Positions 1 to 18,334 of a DNA stretch of 64,000 bases are shown here, piece by piece; the stretch's first letter is position 1; every line of letters starts with the position of its first letter. The notes under the pieces are model-generated. The model saw nothing but the letters and a program-made list of their open reading frames with translations, was not told the DNA's origin and did no database searches. The stretch comes from Agromyces rhizosphaerae. GTDB taxonomy: Bacteria > Actinomycetota > Actinomycetes > Actinomycetales > Microbacteriaceae. The stretch spans positions 1-64,000 of the forward strand of contig NZ_BSDP01000001.1 of the NCBI RefSeq assembly GCF_027925245.1. The letters run 5' to 3'. Both the position numbers and the translations under genes were made by a program.

Positions 1-117
1 CCGGCGGTGTCCTACTCTCCCACAGGGTGGCCCCTGCAGTACCATCGGCGCTGCGAGTCTTAGCTTCCGGGTTCGGAATGGGTCCGGGCGTTTCCCTCGC
101 GCTATGGCCGCCGAAAC
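1..117 (-). rRNA. rrf: 5S ribosomal RNA
   Basis: Read on the minus strand this segment starts GTTTCGGCGGCCATAGCG and ends near GGACACCGCCGG, the pairing 5' and 3' arms of a 5S rRNA. It holds the conserved CCCGGACCCATTCCGAAC loop and the GGGAGAGTAGG stretch. It is the last gene of the rRNA operon, about 170 bp after the 23S 3' end. The 3' end lies at or just past the window edge, so the operon terminator is not visible. Confidence 0.95.
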
Positions 118-289
118 TCTAGCCACACCCGCACTGGGGTGTGTGGTCTCGGGTCCCACCCCGGGATCACCACGCATGGTGGTGACGGGTGGGTGTTGAG
201 TTATGAAGTTCGTGTGGTGGGAACCACAGAGTGGACGCGAGTCATCTACAGGCCACACACCATGCCTTTTCAACGAGGGTGTGTGTAGT
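118..289 (-). other. 23S-5S spacer with 3' arm of the 23S processing stalk
   Basis: This spacer holds no gene. At 231-241 the minus strand reads CTCGCGTCCAC, the exact complement of GTGGACGCGAG at 3531-3541 upstream of the 23S 5' end. The two 11-nt arms would bring the ends of pre-23S together as the usual long RNase III stalk. The pairing is visible in the sequence; the processing role is family knowledge. Confidence 0.7.
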
Positions 290-5368
<5,079 letters not shown>

Positions 5369-5556
5369 AAAAATGGCGCCAACCCCACAACAGGGCCGAC
5401 AAATCTGATCTCTGACCAAAGAACAACCAAAACTGGCTGTCCATCAATCCAAAGGAATCCCAACCAGTCCAAAGACCGGATCGGGGTTCAAAAAATGGCA
5501 TTGAACATAGTGCACGCTATTGAGTTCTCAAGAAACGGACGCTCACGTTTCACGAC
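5369..5556 (-). other. 16S leader RNA with processing arm and hairpin
   Basis: Untranslated leader between the tail of the upstream reading frame and 16S. On the minus strand it carries TTTCTTGAGAACTCAATAGC, the conserved actinobacterial rRNA leader word (5512-5535). AATAGCGTGCA within it pairs with 3655-3665 behind the 16S. A perfect 6-bp hairpin (CGACTC-GGAT-GAGTCG) sits at 5553-5568. A T9 run borders the 16S 5' end. No gene is visible here. Confidence 0.75.
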
Positions 5557-7191
5557 TCATCCGAGTCGATCAGCCCGAGGCCTTCGTTCTTCCCGCCGGC
5601 CTCGTCTTGCGACTCGTCCGGAGGCTTCAAGCACAGCCCGAAGAACTTGCTTCGATCTGGCTTGGGAGTGTCCCGCTTGAGGTGGAAGGCCGGGCCGCTC
5701 AGGACCCTCTCGCTCTTCCGCACCTTTGGGGTGACAAGGGAATACATTACGTGCATCCCGGGGTCCCCGCAAATCACTCCCGCATCCCGGGCGTGTCGCG
5801 CGGAACCACGCGGATCCGGGTCCTCTGTCGGTCCACTCGGGCAGGTCGCTCCCCCACGCGCGCGGCGCGCTCGGCCACCCCTCTGGCAGCCCCTCGAACT
5901 CGGCCGCCGGCAGCACCGTGCGCACGCGCGGCGGCCCGGTGAACTCGACCTCCTGCCGCGCACGGGCCTCCGCGGAGAGCGGCTGCGGCGGTGACGGTTC
6001 CGCCGTACGCTGCGCCTGCAGCAGTTCAGCCGCGGTGCGTCGGAGCGATCCGCGCACCGACCAGGAGCCTCCGCCGGCTCGCTGGCGCTGGAGGGCGGTG
6101 ACGGCGCCGGCAGCCAGCAGGTACCCCGTCGCGTGGTCGAGCACCTGGGCGGGAAGCGCCCCGGGACGCTCGCCGCCCTCGATCCGGCTGATGCCGCTCG
6201 CCGCCTGCACGATCGAGTCGAATCCGCGTCGCGCACGGTCGACGGGTTCGAATCCCCAGGCCGCGAGCTGCACGACCACGAGACCCGGATGCCGCGCGGC
6301 GACGTCGTCGGCATCGAGGCCCAGCCCCGCGATCGCGTCGGGCCGGTAGCCGGTGACGAGCACGTCGGCGTCGGCGAGCAGCCGCTCGAGCGTCGCACGG
6401 CCCGCGGGCGTCTGCGCATCGACCAGCGCCGAGCGCTTGCCGGCACCGGAGTCGAGGTGCTGCCACTCGGGCTCCGGAAGCCGCGGCGAGTCGATCCGCA
6501 GCACGTCTGCGCCGAACAGTGCGAGCGTGCGCGTGCAGATCGGCCCCGCGATCACGCGCGTGAGGTCGAGCACGCGTACCCCCGCGAGCGGCGCACCCGC
6601 AGCCCCGGGCAGCGGCCCGCGAGGCGCGGCATCCCCCAACCGACGCACCTCCACGAGCGGGGTCGCCGCGAGCGCGGCGTCCACGGACGGCTGTTCGGGC
6701 GCGACCGCGACGCACAAGCCGCCCGCGGCGGTCACGCGCTGCGAGGCATCCGCCGCATCGGTCTGCGCCAGCACCTCGGCGAGGTCGTCGGCCGTGGCAT
6801 CCGCCCCCAACCCCAGCGCACGACGGAGCGCAGCGGCGTGATGCGGGTAGTTGCCGTGCGTGCGCACCCACCCGTCACGCGCGCGGAAGAAACCCGACAT
6901 CGGCGCCCAGACGTCCGGTGGGTCGCCGTCGAGACGGAACGACTTCTCGCTCGAGACCGCGGCGGCGATGCGCGGGCCCGAGAGACGCACGCGCGGCGCG
7001 GGTCGGTCGGTGCCGGTGACGGATGCCACGGCGCCGGCCAGCGACGCGGCCGCGACCGATTCCGTGGCCAGCGCTGCGGTCGACAGGCGCGACGGCAGCG
7101 CCGGCACCGGCAGCGGGTCGACCAGGTCGAGTTCGCCGACGGGTCGCCCGAGGTCGGCCCACGCGCGGCGCAGGAACCGCAGCTCCGACAT
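5557..7191 (-). CDS. CaiB/BaiF-type (family III) CoA-transferase with abnormal C-terminal tail
   Basis: A 544-residue frame. The block around residues 190-215 (LAGVRVLDLTRVIAGP) and the following GADVLRIDSP match class III CoA-transferases, which swap CoA between carboxylic acids; the substrate cannot be told. The family-like part ends near residue 453 (WGSDLPEW). The last 91 residues, covering 5557-5832, are Arg/Pro/Gly-rich, unlike the family, and coincide with the rRNA promoter and upper leader. Either a stop codon was lost or a frameshift moved the frame past it. The start ATG has a good GGAGG 7 nt upstream. It lies 37 bp behind tyrS and is probably co-transcribed with it. Confidence 0.75.
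   Translation of the reverse strand: MSELRFLRRAWADLGRPVGELDLVDPLPVPALPSRLSTAALATESVAAASLAGAVASVTGTDRPAPRVRLSGPRIAAAVSSEKSFRLDGDPPDVWAPMSGFFRARDGWVRTHGNYPHHAAALRRALGLGADATADDLAEVLAQTDAADASQRVTAAGGLCVAVAPEQPSVDAALAATPLVEVRRLGDAAPRGPLPGAAGAPLAGVRVLDLTRVIAGPICTRTLALFGADVLRIDSPRLPEPEWQHLDSGAGKRSALVDAQTPAGRATLERLLADADVLVTGYRPDAIAGLGLDADDVAARHPGLVVVQLAAWGFEPVDRARRGFDSIVQAASGISRIEGGERPGALPAQVLDHATGYLLAAGAVTALQRQRAGGGSWSVRGSLRRTAAELLQAQRTAEPSPPQPLSAEARARQEVEFTGPPRVRTVLPAAEFEGLPEGWPSAPRAWGSDLPEWTDRGPGSAWFRATRPGCGSDLRGPRDARNVFPCHPKGAEEREGPERPGLPPQAGHSQARSKQVLRAVLEASGRVARRGRREERRPRADRLG
5744..5772 (-). promoter_or_regulatory. candidate rRNA operon promoter (TTGCGG-17-TAATGT)
   Basis: On the minus strand TTGCGG (5767-5772) is separated by 17 nt from TAATGT (5744-5749), a fair sigma-70-type promoter about 370 nt before the 16S 5' end. 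It lies inside the non-conserved tail of the CoA-transferase frame. Leaders of this length occur in actinobacteria. No better -10/-35 pair was seen between here and 16S, but an additional promoter cannot be excluded by eye. Confidence 0.4.
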
Positions 7192-7228
7192 CGCACCGCC
7201 TCCCCCGCGGCGCGTCCCCGGCCCAGGC

Positions 7229-8530
7229 TCAGGCCAGGAACACTCCCGCCATGGTCTTCTTGCCGCGTCGCAGCACGGCCATGCCGCCGGGCAGCGTCTG
7301 CCCGTCGATGGTCGCGTGCTCGTCCTCGACGCGGGCGTTGTTGAGCGAGACCCCGCCCTGCTTGATCGCGCGTCGCGCGTCGCTCAGGCTCCCCACGAGC
7401 CCGGTGTCGACGAGGAGCTGCGCCACCGGGGCATCCGCCGCCGTCGTCGCATGCGGCAGCTCGCGCAGCGCCGCCTCGAGGGTCGCCCCGTCGAGCGCGG
7501 CGAGGTCGCCCTGCCCGAACAGCGCCTGCGATGCGGCGATCACGGCCTCCGTGGCATCCGCCCCGTGCACCAGTGTCGTGACCTCGCTCGCGAGCCGCTT
7601 CTGCGCCTCGCGGCGGAAGGGCGCGTCGGCGACGGCCTCCTCGTACTCCGCGATCTCGTCGCGAGACAGGAACGTGAAGACCTTCAGCCGCGAGACCACG
7701 TCGGCGTCGTCGGTGTTGAGCCAGAACTGGTAGAAGCGGTACGGGCTGCAGAGCGCCTGGTCGAGCCAGATGGCGTTGCCCTCGCTCTTGCCGAACTTCG
7801 TGCCGTCGGAGTTCGTGACGAGCGGCGTGCCGATCGCATGCACGCTCGCGCCCTCGGCGCGATGGATGAGGTCGGTGCCACTGGTGAGGTTGCCCCACTG
7901 GTCGCTGCCGCCGGTCTGCAGCACGCAGCCGTAGGTGCGGTAGAGCTCCAGGAAGTCCATGCCCTGCAGGATCTGGTAGCTGAACTCGGTGTAGCTGATG
8001 CCCTCGTTCGACTCGAGGCGGGCGGCGACCGCGTCCTTCTTCAGCATGGTTCCGACGCGGTAGTGCTTGCCGACCTCGCGCAGGAAGTCGATGGCCGACA
8101 TCGGCGCGGTCCAGTCGAGGTTGTTGACCAGCCGCATCGCGTTCTCGCCCTCGGTCGAGAGGAAGCGCGAGACCTGGGCCTGCAGGTAGCCCACCCACTC
8201 GGCGACCGTCTCCCTGGTGTTGAGCGTGCGCTCGGCGGTCGGCCGCGGGTCGCCGATGAGGCCGGTCGAGCCGCCGACGAGCCCGAGCGGGCGATGTCCG
8301 GCGAGCTGGAGGCGGCGCATGACGATGAGCTGCACGAGGTTGCCCAGGTGCAGGCTCGGCGCGGTCGGGTCGAAGCCGCAGTAGTACGTGATCGGGTCGC
8401 CGGCGAGCAGTTCCTTCAGGGCGGCCTCGTCGGTGGAGACGTGCACGTGGCCGCGCCAGACGAGCTCCTCCCAGATGTCGTCGAAGGAGTCGTCGATGCG
8501 CTGCGAAGCGAGGATCACGGGGTCTGGCAC
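7229..8530 (-). CDS. tyrS: tyrosyl-tRNA synthetase
   Basis: 433 residues, full length for bacterial TyrRS (class Ic). It charges tRNA-Tyr in the cytoplasm. The ATP-binding HIGH motif reads HLGN at 61-64, the tRNA/tyrosine-pocket segment GSDQWGN follows, and the KMSKS loop appears as KFGKS. The C-terminal 65 residues look like an S4 RNA-binding domain (ALLVDTGL...GGVSLNNARV). The frame stays open further upstream, but that stretch is not family-like. GTG at 8528-8530 is chosen because TACCCT sits exactly 6 nt upstream, fitting a leaderless mRNA, and there is no Shine-Dalgarno. The link argH-mpg-tyrS resembles other actinobacteria, here interrupted by three genes. Confidence 0.95.
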   Translation of the reverse strand: MPDPVILASQRIDDSFDDIWEELVWRGHVHVSTDEAALKELLAGDPITYYCGFDPTAPSLHLGNLVQLIVMRRLQLAGHRPLGLVGGSTGLIGDPRPTAERTLNTRETVAEWVGYLQAQVSRFLSTEGENAMRLVNNLDWTAPMSAIDFLREVGKHYRVGTMLKKDAVAARLESNEGISYTEFSYQILQGMDFLELYRTYGCVLQTGGSDQWGNLTSGTDLIHRAEGASVHAIGTPLVTNSDGTKFGKSEGNAIWLDQALCSPYRFYQFWLNTDDADVVSRLKVFTFLSRDEIAEYEEAVADAPFRREAQKRLASEVTTLVHGADATEAVIAASQALFGQGDLAALDGATLEAALRELPHATTAADAPVAQLLVDTGLVGSLSDARRAIKQGGVSLNNARVEDEHATIDGQTLPGGMAVLRRGKKTMAGVFLA

Positions 8531-8536
8531 GCAGCA

Positions 8537-8542
8537 AGGGTA
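8537..8542 (-). promoter_or_regulatory. -10 box of leaderless tyrS
   Basis: TACCCT on the minus strand ends 6 nt before the tyrS GTG. With transcription starting 6-7 nt after a -10 box, the mRNA would begin at the start codon. No convincing -35 is visible. Confidence 0.5.
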
Positions 8543-8573
8543 GCAGCGGGGCCGTGGGCGACCGGTCGCCAAC

Positions 8574-8636
8574 TCAAGCCTCCATGCTTGATCATGCTTG
8601 ATCAAGCCCACAGGCTGAAGTACGCTGGATTCAGCC
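8574..8636 (+). promoter_or_regulatory. promoter and palindromic operator of the SatD-like operon
   Basis: TTGATC (8598-8603), 17 nt, then TACGCT (8621-8626) form a good promoter reading toward the SatD-like gene. The -35 lies inside the perfect palindrome GCTTGATCAAGC (8596-8607). The word CATGCTTGAT is repeated head to tail at 8583-8592 and 8593-8602, and an inverted half site TCAAGC occurs at 8574-8579. A second perfect inverted repeat, GGCTGAA...TTCAGCC (8613-8619 and 8630-8636), brackets the -10. This looks like a repressor site, possibly autoregulatory because the SatD-like product ends in a putative helix-turn-helix. Confidence 0.6.
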
Positions 8637-8657
8637 CGCAGACTGCAGGGAGCACGC

Positions 8658-9287
8658 ATGTTCGTGATCACCGCCGACCAGGTCGGCAGCCGCACCCGCG
8701 ACGACATCGTCGACGAGACCCGCCAGCGTATCGACGCCGCCCACGGCGACGCGCTCGCGCTGCCGGTCGGGCGCAATGCCGGCGACGAGCTGCAAGCCCT
8801 CACGGGCGACGCGGCGACCGCGCTCGCCCTGGTGCTCGAGCTCACCCGGGACGAGCGCTGGAGCGTGGGCCTGGGTACGGGAGCGGTGCGGATGCCCCTG
8901 CCCGACGACGTGCGCGAGGCGAGCGGCCCCGCATTCTACGCCGCGCGCGACGCGGTCGATCGGGCGAAGCGTCGCTGGCCGAAGGTCGCGGTCACGAGCG
9001 GGGCGGATGCCGCGGAGACGGCCGCGTCCGACGCCGAGGCGCTGCTCTCGGTCGTCGTCGCGCTGCGCGAGAAGCGGAGCGATGCGGGGTGGGAGCTGGC
9101 GGAGCTGCTCGACACGGGGATGCTGCAGGCCGACGCGGCAGAGCGCCTCGACATCTCCCCCGCCGCCGTCTCGGCCAGGGCCCGCGCCGGCGCGCTGCGA
9201 CCCGACCTCGAGGCGCGGCCCGCACTCACTAGGCTGCTGCAGGAGCTCGACCGCACGGCGAGCGGTGACGACGAGGAGACCACCTGA
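8658..9287 (+). CDS. SatD-like protein with C-terminal helix-turn-helix-like segment
   Basis: 209 residues. The N-terminal 110 residues follow the SatD pattern: a hydrophobic strand, then DQVGSR, GRNAGDELQAL near 36-46, VGLGTG near 74 and ASGPAFYAARDAV near 90. In the family this region is thought to resemble the palm fold of nucleotide cyclases, but no activity is established. Residues about 150-195 (LQADAAERLDISPAAVSARA) look like a sigma/HTH-type DNA-binding unit. GGGAG lies upstream of the ATG. The stop codon overlaps the next gene's ATG by one base (TGATG), so the two are translationally coupled. Role unknown; a nucleotide-sensing regulator is my inference. Confidence 0.6.
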   Translation: MFVITADQVGSRTRDDIVDETRQRIDAAHGDALALPVGRNAGDELQALTGDAATALALVLELTRDERWSVGLGTGAVRMPLPDDVREASGPAFYAARDAVDRAKRRWPKVAVTSGADAAETAASDAEALLSVVVALREKRSDAGWELAELLDTGMLQADAAERLDISPAAVSARARAGALRPDLEARPALTRLLQELDRTASGDDEETT

Positions 9288-9898
9288 TGCTGCCCTTCCC
9301 GCTCCCGTTCGAGGTCGACCGGGTGCTGGCCGTGCTCGGCTGGTACGCGCTGCTGGCCGCGCTGGTCGTGGCCGCCGTGTTCGCGGTGCTCGCCTTCACG
9401 CGCGAGCGGCCGCGCCTGATCTGGTGGTCGGCGGTGGCGGTGGGCGTGGCGCTCATCCCGGCGGCGGCACTGCCCGGGCAGCCGGCGCTCGCGGCCTCCG
9501 TGCTGATCGTGCTGCTGGGCGGCGGCATCGCCGTGGTCGGCGGCAGCTCCGCGGCAGTGCTCGCGCTCGACACCGCGATGGGCGGGGCGGTCGAGCCCGG
9601 GCTGCACGGCGGCATCATGGTCGCACCGAAGGGTGCGCGCGGCGAGGGGCTGGTGGCGGAGCGCACCGAGGTGCTGCGCGGCGGCATCACGATCGGCGTG
9701 CTCGAGCGCGTCGGCGCGGCGGGCACGATCATCGCCGGGTTCCCCGAGGGCCTCGCCGTCGTCGTGGCCGTGAAGGGCATCGGCCGCTTCAGCGAGCTCG
9801 AGTCGAGCGAGGCGCGCGAGCGGTTCATCATCGGCACGCTCGCGAGCCTCGTCTGGGCGTGCGCGTGCGCGCTCGTCGTGCACCTCGTCATCCGCTGA
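9287..9898 (+). CDS. membrane protein partner of the SatD-like gene, DUF3307-like C-terminus
   Basis: 203 residues with about five hydrophobic helices (near 15-37, 44-62, 68-94, 140-165 and 180-200). The segment from about 145 to 195, with IGVLERVG, VVAVKGIGRFSEL and RFIIGTLAS, resembles the end of DUF3307 proteins, which as I recall also stand next to satD genes in Firmicutes. Function is unknown. It starts on the last base of the SatD-like stop codon, so the pair is one transcription unit. Its 3' end overlaps the convergent cupin gene by 11 bp. The DUF3307 link is pattern recognition and needs a profile search. Confidence 0.6.
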   Translation: MLPFPLPFEVDRVLAVLGWYALLAALVVAAVFAVLAFTRERPRLIWWSAVAVGVALIPAAALPGQPALAASVLIVLLGGGIAVVGGSSAAVLALDTAMGGAVEPGLHGGIMVAPKGARGEGLVAERTEVLRGGITIGVLERVGAAGTIIAGFPEGLAVVVAVKGIGRFSELESSEARERFIIGTLASLVWACACALVVHLVIR

Positions 9899-10319
9899 GC
9901 GGGGGCTGATTCGAGGCATCCGCCCCACGGTCACCCGGGTCTCGTGACCGAGCCCGGTAGTCGGTGCTCCACGGGCCGGTCGCGGTGCCGATGAGCACGG
10001 TGTCAACGTCGGCGCCGTCGAAGTGGATCGCGTGCGCGGGCACGAACAGGAACGAGCCCTCGGGGAAGCGCTCGGTCAGCGACTGTTCGAGGACCGTGCC
10101 GTAGCCGAGTCGCAGTGCACCGGATGCCACGTGCAGGTGCGCATCCGCCGCGTGCGAGTGGGGCGCGTCGAACACGCCCGCCGGGATGAAGAACGCGTAG
10201 GTGAACATGCGGCCCGGCCCGCGATCGCCGACGAGGGTTGCCGACTTCGTGCCGTCGTCGTGAACGGTCTCCCACGGGATTCGGCCGGGATCGAAGGATC
10301 GCGCCTGCAGCTCGGGCAT
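9888..10319 (-). CDS. small cupin-domain protein
   Basis: 143 residues, one cupin barrel. The metal-binding pattern is visible as DAPHSHAADAHLHVASG near 58-74, and a second motif, PEGSFLFVPAHAIHF, near 94-108. Small cupins bind a metal or ligand; no substrate can be named. A longer upstream extension is possible in frame but looks unlike protein. The ATG at 10317-10319 is chosen because TACGCT stands exactly 6 nt upstream, as for other leaderless genes here. It is convergent with, and overlaps by 11 bp, the membrane protein gene. Confidence 0.75.
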   Translation of the reverse strand: MPELQARSFDPGRIPWETVHDDGTKSATLVGDRGPGRMFTYAFFIPAGVFDAPHSHAADAHLHVASGALRLGYGTVLEQSLTERFPEGSFLFVPAHAIHFDGADVDTVLIGTATGPWSTDYRARSRDPGDRGADASNQPPLSG

Positions 10320-10325
10320 GGCCGG

Positions 10326-10331
10326 AGCGTA
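10326..10331 (-). promoter_or_regulatory. -10 box of leaderless cupin gene
   Basis: TACGCT on the minus strand, 6 nt before the chosen ATG. It supports the short form of the protein. No -35 is evident. Confidence 0.45.
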
Positions 10332-10375
10332 TCCGTGGGGCGCGTGCGCGCACCGGCGGGATTCGGTCGTCGCGC

Positions 10376-15490
<5,115 letters not shown>

Positions 15491-15492
15491 GC

Positions 15493-16644
15493 TCAACTCG
15501 AGTAGGCGCTGTTCTCGTGGACGTAGTCGTGGGTGAGGTCGTTGGTCCAGACCGTGGCGGACGCCGGGCCCGCGTGCAACTCGACCAGCACGTGCGTGGC
15601 GCGCGGGGTGAGGTCGACGTCCTCGCGCGGAGCGTCGGGGCCGCCCGCGTGGCAGACGCGCACCCCGTTCATCGACACGTCGACGAGGTACGGGTCGAAC
15701 GGGGCATCCGTCGTGCCGATCGCCGCGAGCACGCGGCCCCAGTTCGGGTCGTTGCCGAAGATCGCGGCCTTGAACAGGTTGTTGCGCGCGACCGAGCGGG
15801 CGACCGTGACCGCGTCGTCCTCGGTGACCGCGCCGCGCACCTCGATCGCGATCTCGTGGCTCGCGCCCTCGGCGTCGGCGAGCAGCTGCATCGCCAGGTC
15901 GAGGCAGACCTCGGTGAGGGCCTCGGTGAAGGCGGATGCCTCGGGCACGACGCCCGACGAGCCCGACGCCATGAGCGTGACCTGGTCGTTGGTCGACATG
16001 CAGCCGTCGGAGTCGAGCCGGTCGAAGCTCACCCGGGTGGCGGCCCGCAGGGCCTGGTCGAGGTCGGATGCCGGCAGGTCGGCGTCGGTCGTGATCACGA
16101 CGAGCATCGTGGCGAGGCCCGGCGCGAGCATTCCGGCGCCCTTCGCCATGCCGCCGATCGTCCACCCGTCGCCCGTGCGCACCGCGGTCTTCGGCACGGA
16201 GTCGGTCGTCATGATCGCGCGGGCCGCGTTGTCGCCGCCGTCGGTGGTGAGGCGCGCGACCGCGGAGACGACGCCCTCCTCGAGCACCTCGCCGTCGAGC
16301 TGCTCGCCGATCAGGCCGGTCGAACAGACGAGCACGTCGCCCGCACCGATGTCGAGCGCCGACGCGACGGCCTCGGCGGTGCGGTGCGTGACCTGGAAGC
16401 CCTGGTGCCCGGTGAAGCAGTTCGCCCCGCCCGAGTTCAGCACGATCGCCCGCACCCGGCCGTCGGCGACGACCTGCTGCGACCAGATGATGGGGTTCGC
16501 CTTCGCGCGGTTGCTCGTGAAGACCGCGGCGGCCGCGGCCGACGGCCCGCGGTTGAGGATGAGCGCGAGGTCGAGCGCGCCCGTGCGCTTGATGCCGGCG
16601 GCGATGCCCGCCGCCTCGAAGCCGGCTGCTGCGGTGACGGTCAC
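15493..16644 (-). CDS. argJ: bifunctional ornithine acetyltransferase / N-acetylglutamate synthase
   Basis: 383 residues. It transfers acetyl groups from acetylornithine to glutamate, closing the acetyl cycle. The self-cleavage site is LATML, with the new N-terminal nucleophile Thr179, so the mature enzyme should be an alpha/beta heterotetramer. The conserved blocks MTTDSVPK and [17 protein letters not shown] are present. The start is GTG, overlapping the argC stop (GTGA). Whether it also uses acetyl-CoA (true bifunctionality) cannot be read from sequence; absence of argA in this run is only suggestive. Confidence 0.96.
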   Translation of the reverse strand: MTVTAAAGFEAAGIAAGIKRTGALDLALILNRGPSAAAAAVFTSNRAKANPIIWSQQVVADGRVRAIVLNSGGANCFTGHQGFQVTHRTAEAVASALDIGAGDVLVCSTGLIGEQLDGEVLEEGVVSAVARLTTDGGDNAARAIMTTDSVPKTAVRTGDGWTIGGMAKGAGMLAPGLATMLVVITTDADLPASDLDQALRAATRVSFDRLDSDGCMSTNDQVTLMASGSSGVVPEASAFTEALTEVCLDLAMQLLADAEGASHEIAIEVRGAVTEDDAVTVARSVARNNLFKAAIFGNDPNWGRVLAAIGTTDAPFDPYLVDVSMNGVRVCHAGGPDAPREDVDLTPRATHVLVELHAGPASATVWTNDLTHDYVHENSAYSS

Positions 16645-17684
16645 GGTGCGACTCCGTTCACGGGGAGGGCGGTGGCCTCGGCGAGGCCGAGAGCGAGGTT
16701 GGCCGACTGGATCGCGGCGCCCGCGGTGCCCTTGACGAGGTTGTCGACCGCGGCGACGACCACGACGCGGCGCGCCGCCTCGTCGACCGCGAGGCCCATC
16801 AGGGCCGTGTTGGCGCCGAGCACGTCGGCGGTGCGCGGGAACTGGCCCTCGGGCAGCAGCTGCACGAAGGTCTCCCCCGCGTAGGCGTCCTCCCAGGCCT
16901 CACGCACGCTCGAGGCGTCCGCGTCGTCGGCGAGCCGTGCCGTCGAGGTGGCGAGGATGCCGCGGGACATCGGCACGATCACCGGCGTGAAGCTGATCGT
17001 CGGGTCGGCTGCGCCCGCCCAGCGGAGCGCCTGCTGGATCTCGGGGATGTGCCGGTGCGTGCCGCCGACCGCATAGGGGTTCGCGGAGCCGAGGATCTCG
17101 CTGCCGAGCAGGTGCGTCTTCAGCGCCTTGCCGGCGCCGGACGGACCGACGGCGAGCACCGACACGATGTCGTGCGCGTCGATGACGCCGGCGCGCACGC
17201 CGGGCACGAGCGAGAGCGCGACGGTGCTCGCGTTGCACCCGGGCGCGGCGATGCGGCGCGTCTGCGCGAGGCGCTCGCGCTGCGTGCCCTGCAGGCGGGG
17301 CAGCTCGGGCACGCCGTAGGTCCACGCGCCGTGGAACTCGCCGCCGTAGAACGCGGCCCAGTCGCCCTCCTGCTCGAGGCGGTGGTCTGCGCCGCAGTCG
17401 ACGACGATCGACGCGTCGCCGAGCTCGGCGGCGATCGCGCCCGACGCGCCGTGCGGCAGCGCGAGGAAGACGAGGTCGTGGCCGGCGAGCGTGTCGGCGT
17501 TGGTCTCTGCGAGCGTGAGGTGCGTGTACGCGCGCAGGTGCGGCTGCACGGCGGTGAGCGCCTGGCCGGCGTTCTGGTGCGCGGTGACGGTGCGCACCTC
17601 GAGCTCCGGATGATCTGCGATGAGCCGCAGGATCTCTCCCCCGGCGTATCCGGACGCGCCTGCCACGGCGACGGAGTACGTCAT
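16641..17684 (-). CDS. argC: N-acetyl-gamma-glutamyl-phosphate reductase
   Basis: 347 residues, full length. It reduces acetylglutamyl phosphate with NADPH. The Rossmann start [13 protein letters not shown] lies at 5-17, the catalytic cysteine is C150 in IAAPGCNAS, and the conserved GTHRHIPEI lies near 215. It is the first gene of argC-J-B-D-F-H. The ATG has no clear ribosome site, but TAAGGT stands exactly 6 nt upstream, so the operon mRNA is probably leaderless. I saw no recognisable ArgR box in the 230 bp upstream. Confidence 0.97.
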   Translation of the reverse strand: MTYSVAVAGASGYAGGEILRLIADHPELEVRTVTAHQNAGQALTAVQPHLRAYTHLTLAETNADTLAGHDLVFLALPHGASGAIAAELGDASIVVDCGADHRLEQEGDWAAFYGGEFHGAWTYGVPELPRLQGTQRERLAQTRRIAAPGCNASTVALSLVPGVRAGVIDAHDIVSVLAVGPSGAGKALKTHLLGSEILGSANPYAVGGTHRHIPEIQQALRWAGAADPTISFTPVIVPMSRGILATSTARLADDADASSVREAWEDAYAGETFVQLLPEGQFPRTADVLGANTALMGLAVDEAARRVVVVAAVDNLVKGTAGAAIQSANLALGLAEATALPVNGVAP

Positions 17685-17690
17685 GGTCCT

Positions 17691-17696
17691 ACCTTA
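17691..17696 (-). promoter_or_regulatory. -10 box of leaderless argC operon
   Basis: TAAGGT on the minus strand, 6 nt before the argC ATG. No good -35 hexamer is seen at 16-18 nt. It probably drives the whole argCJBDFH-mpg run. Confidence 0.5.
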
Positions 17697-17913
17697 TGGT
17701 CTCGGCGAAATGGCCCGATGGCTGGGCCGACTGGGCTGAGCGACGGCGACCGCACGGCAGCGCTGGGCTGCGGGTGGGGTCGCCTAGCCTCGGCGGAGAC
17801 CGCGGCGCCGGCGCGCGACGAGCACCCGCGATGCGCGGGTCGTGGCGGCGAGGCGAGCGGTGGACACGGATGCGACCCTACCGGTCGCGCGGGCGCTGCG
17901 GCAAACGGATGCC

Positions 17914-18324
17914 TCAGCCCAGCGCGCCGCCGCGCCGCCATGCCTCGGCGAAGAGCCGCTCGAGCACGTCGAGGTCGAGCTTGGCGAACCGGCCGACCCA
18001 CACGCATCCGGCACCCCGCTTCGCCGGGCCCAGCTCGTCGAGCAGCTCGTCGGCACCCTCGTACTGGATGCCGTAGAGCGACATGGAGGCCGTGCGCGGC
18101 GAGAACCCGATCACGGGCATGTCGCCCTCGCGCCCGGTCGCGTAGCGGTAGTGGTACGTGCCGTACCCGACGATCGACGGCCCCCACATGACCGGCGCCT
18201 CGCCGGTCACGCGGTCGAGCATCTCGCGGAGCACCGCGGCATCCTCGCGCCGGCCCGCGGGGTGCGCGTTCGCGAGGAACTCGTCCACCGAGGCATCCGT
18301 CGGCTTCGTCACGTTCTCGGCCAT
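17914..18324 (-). CDS. DUF1801 (YdhG/CyaY-like fold) protein
   Basis: 136 residues. The N-terminal TDASVDEFLANAHPAGRREDAAVLREML and the middle MWGPSIVGYGTYHYRY match DUF1801 proteins, small alpha/beta domains of unknown cellular role. It starts 10 bp after the pheT stop and is probably the last gene of the pheS-pheT unit. No catalytic motif can be named. About 230 bp without a gene follow before argC. Confidence 0.8.
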   Translation of the reverse strand: MAENVTKPTDASVDEFLANAHPAGRREDAAVLREMLDRVTGEAPVMWGPSIVGYGTYHYRYATGREGDMPVIGFSPRTASMSLYGIQYEGADELLDELGPAKRGAGCVWVGRFAKLDLDVLERLFAEAWRRGGALG

Positions 18325-18334
18325 GCCCGGCGCC

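Noticed and set aside
8531..8657. T-box leader for tyrS
   Set aside because: The gap is only 127 bp, no T-box sequence is seen, and the -10 is 6 nt from the start codon.
17685..17913. ArgR operator before argC
   Set aside because: No AT-rich ARG-box palindrome is visible in this GC-rich gap.
17697..18076. Plus-strand frame opposite the DUF1801 gene
   Set aside because: Ser/Arg/Pro-rich, no family match, and antisense to a well-matched DUF1801 protein.
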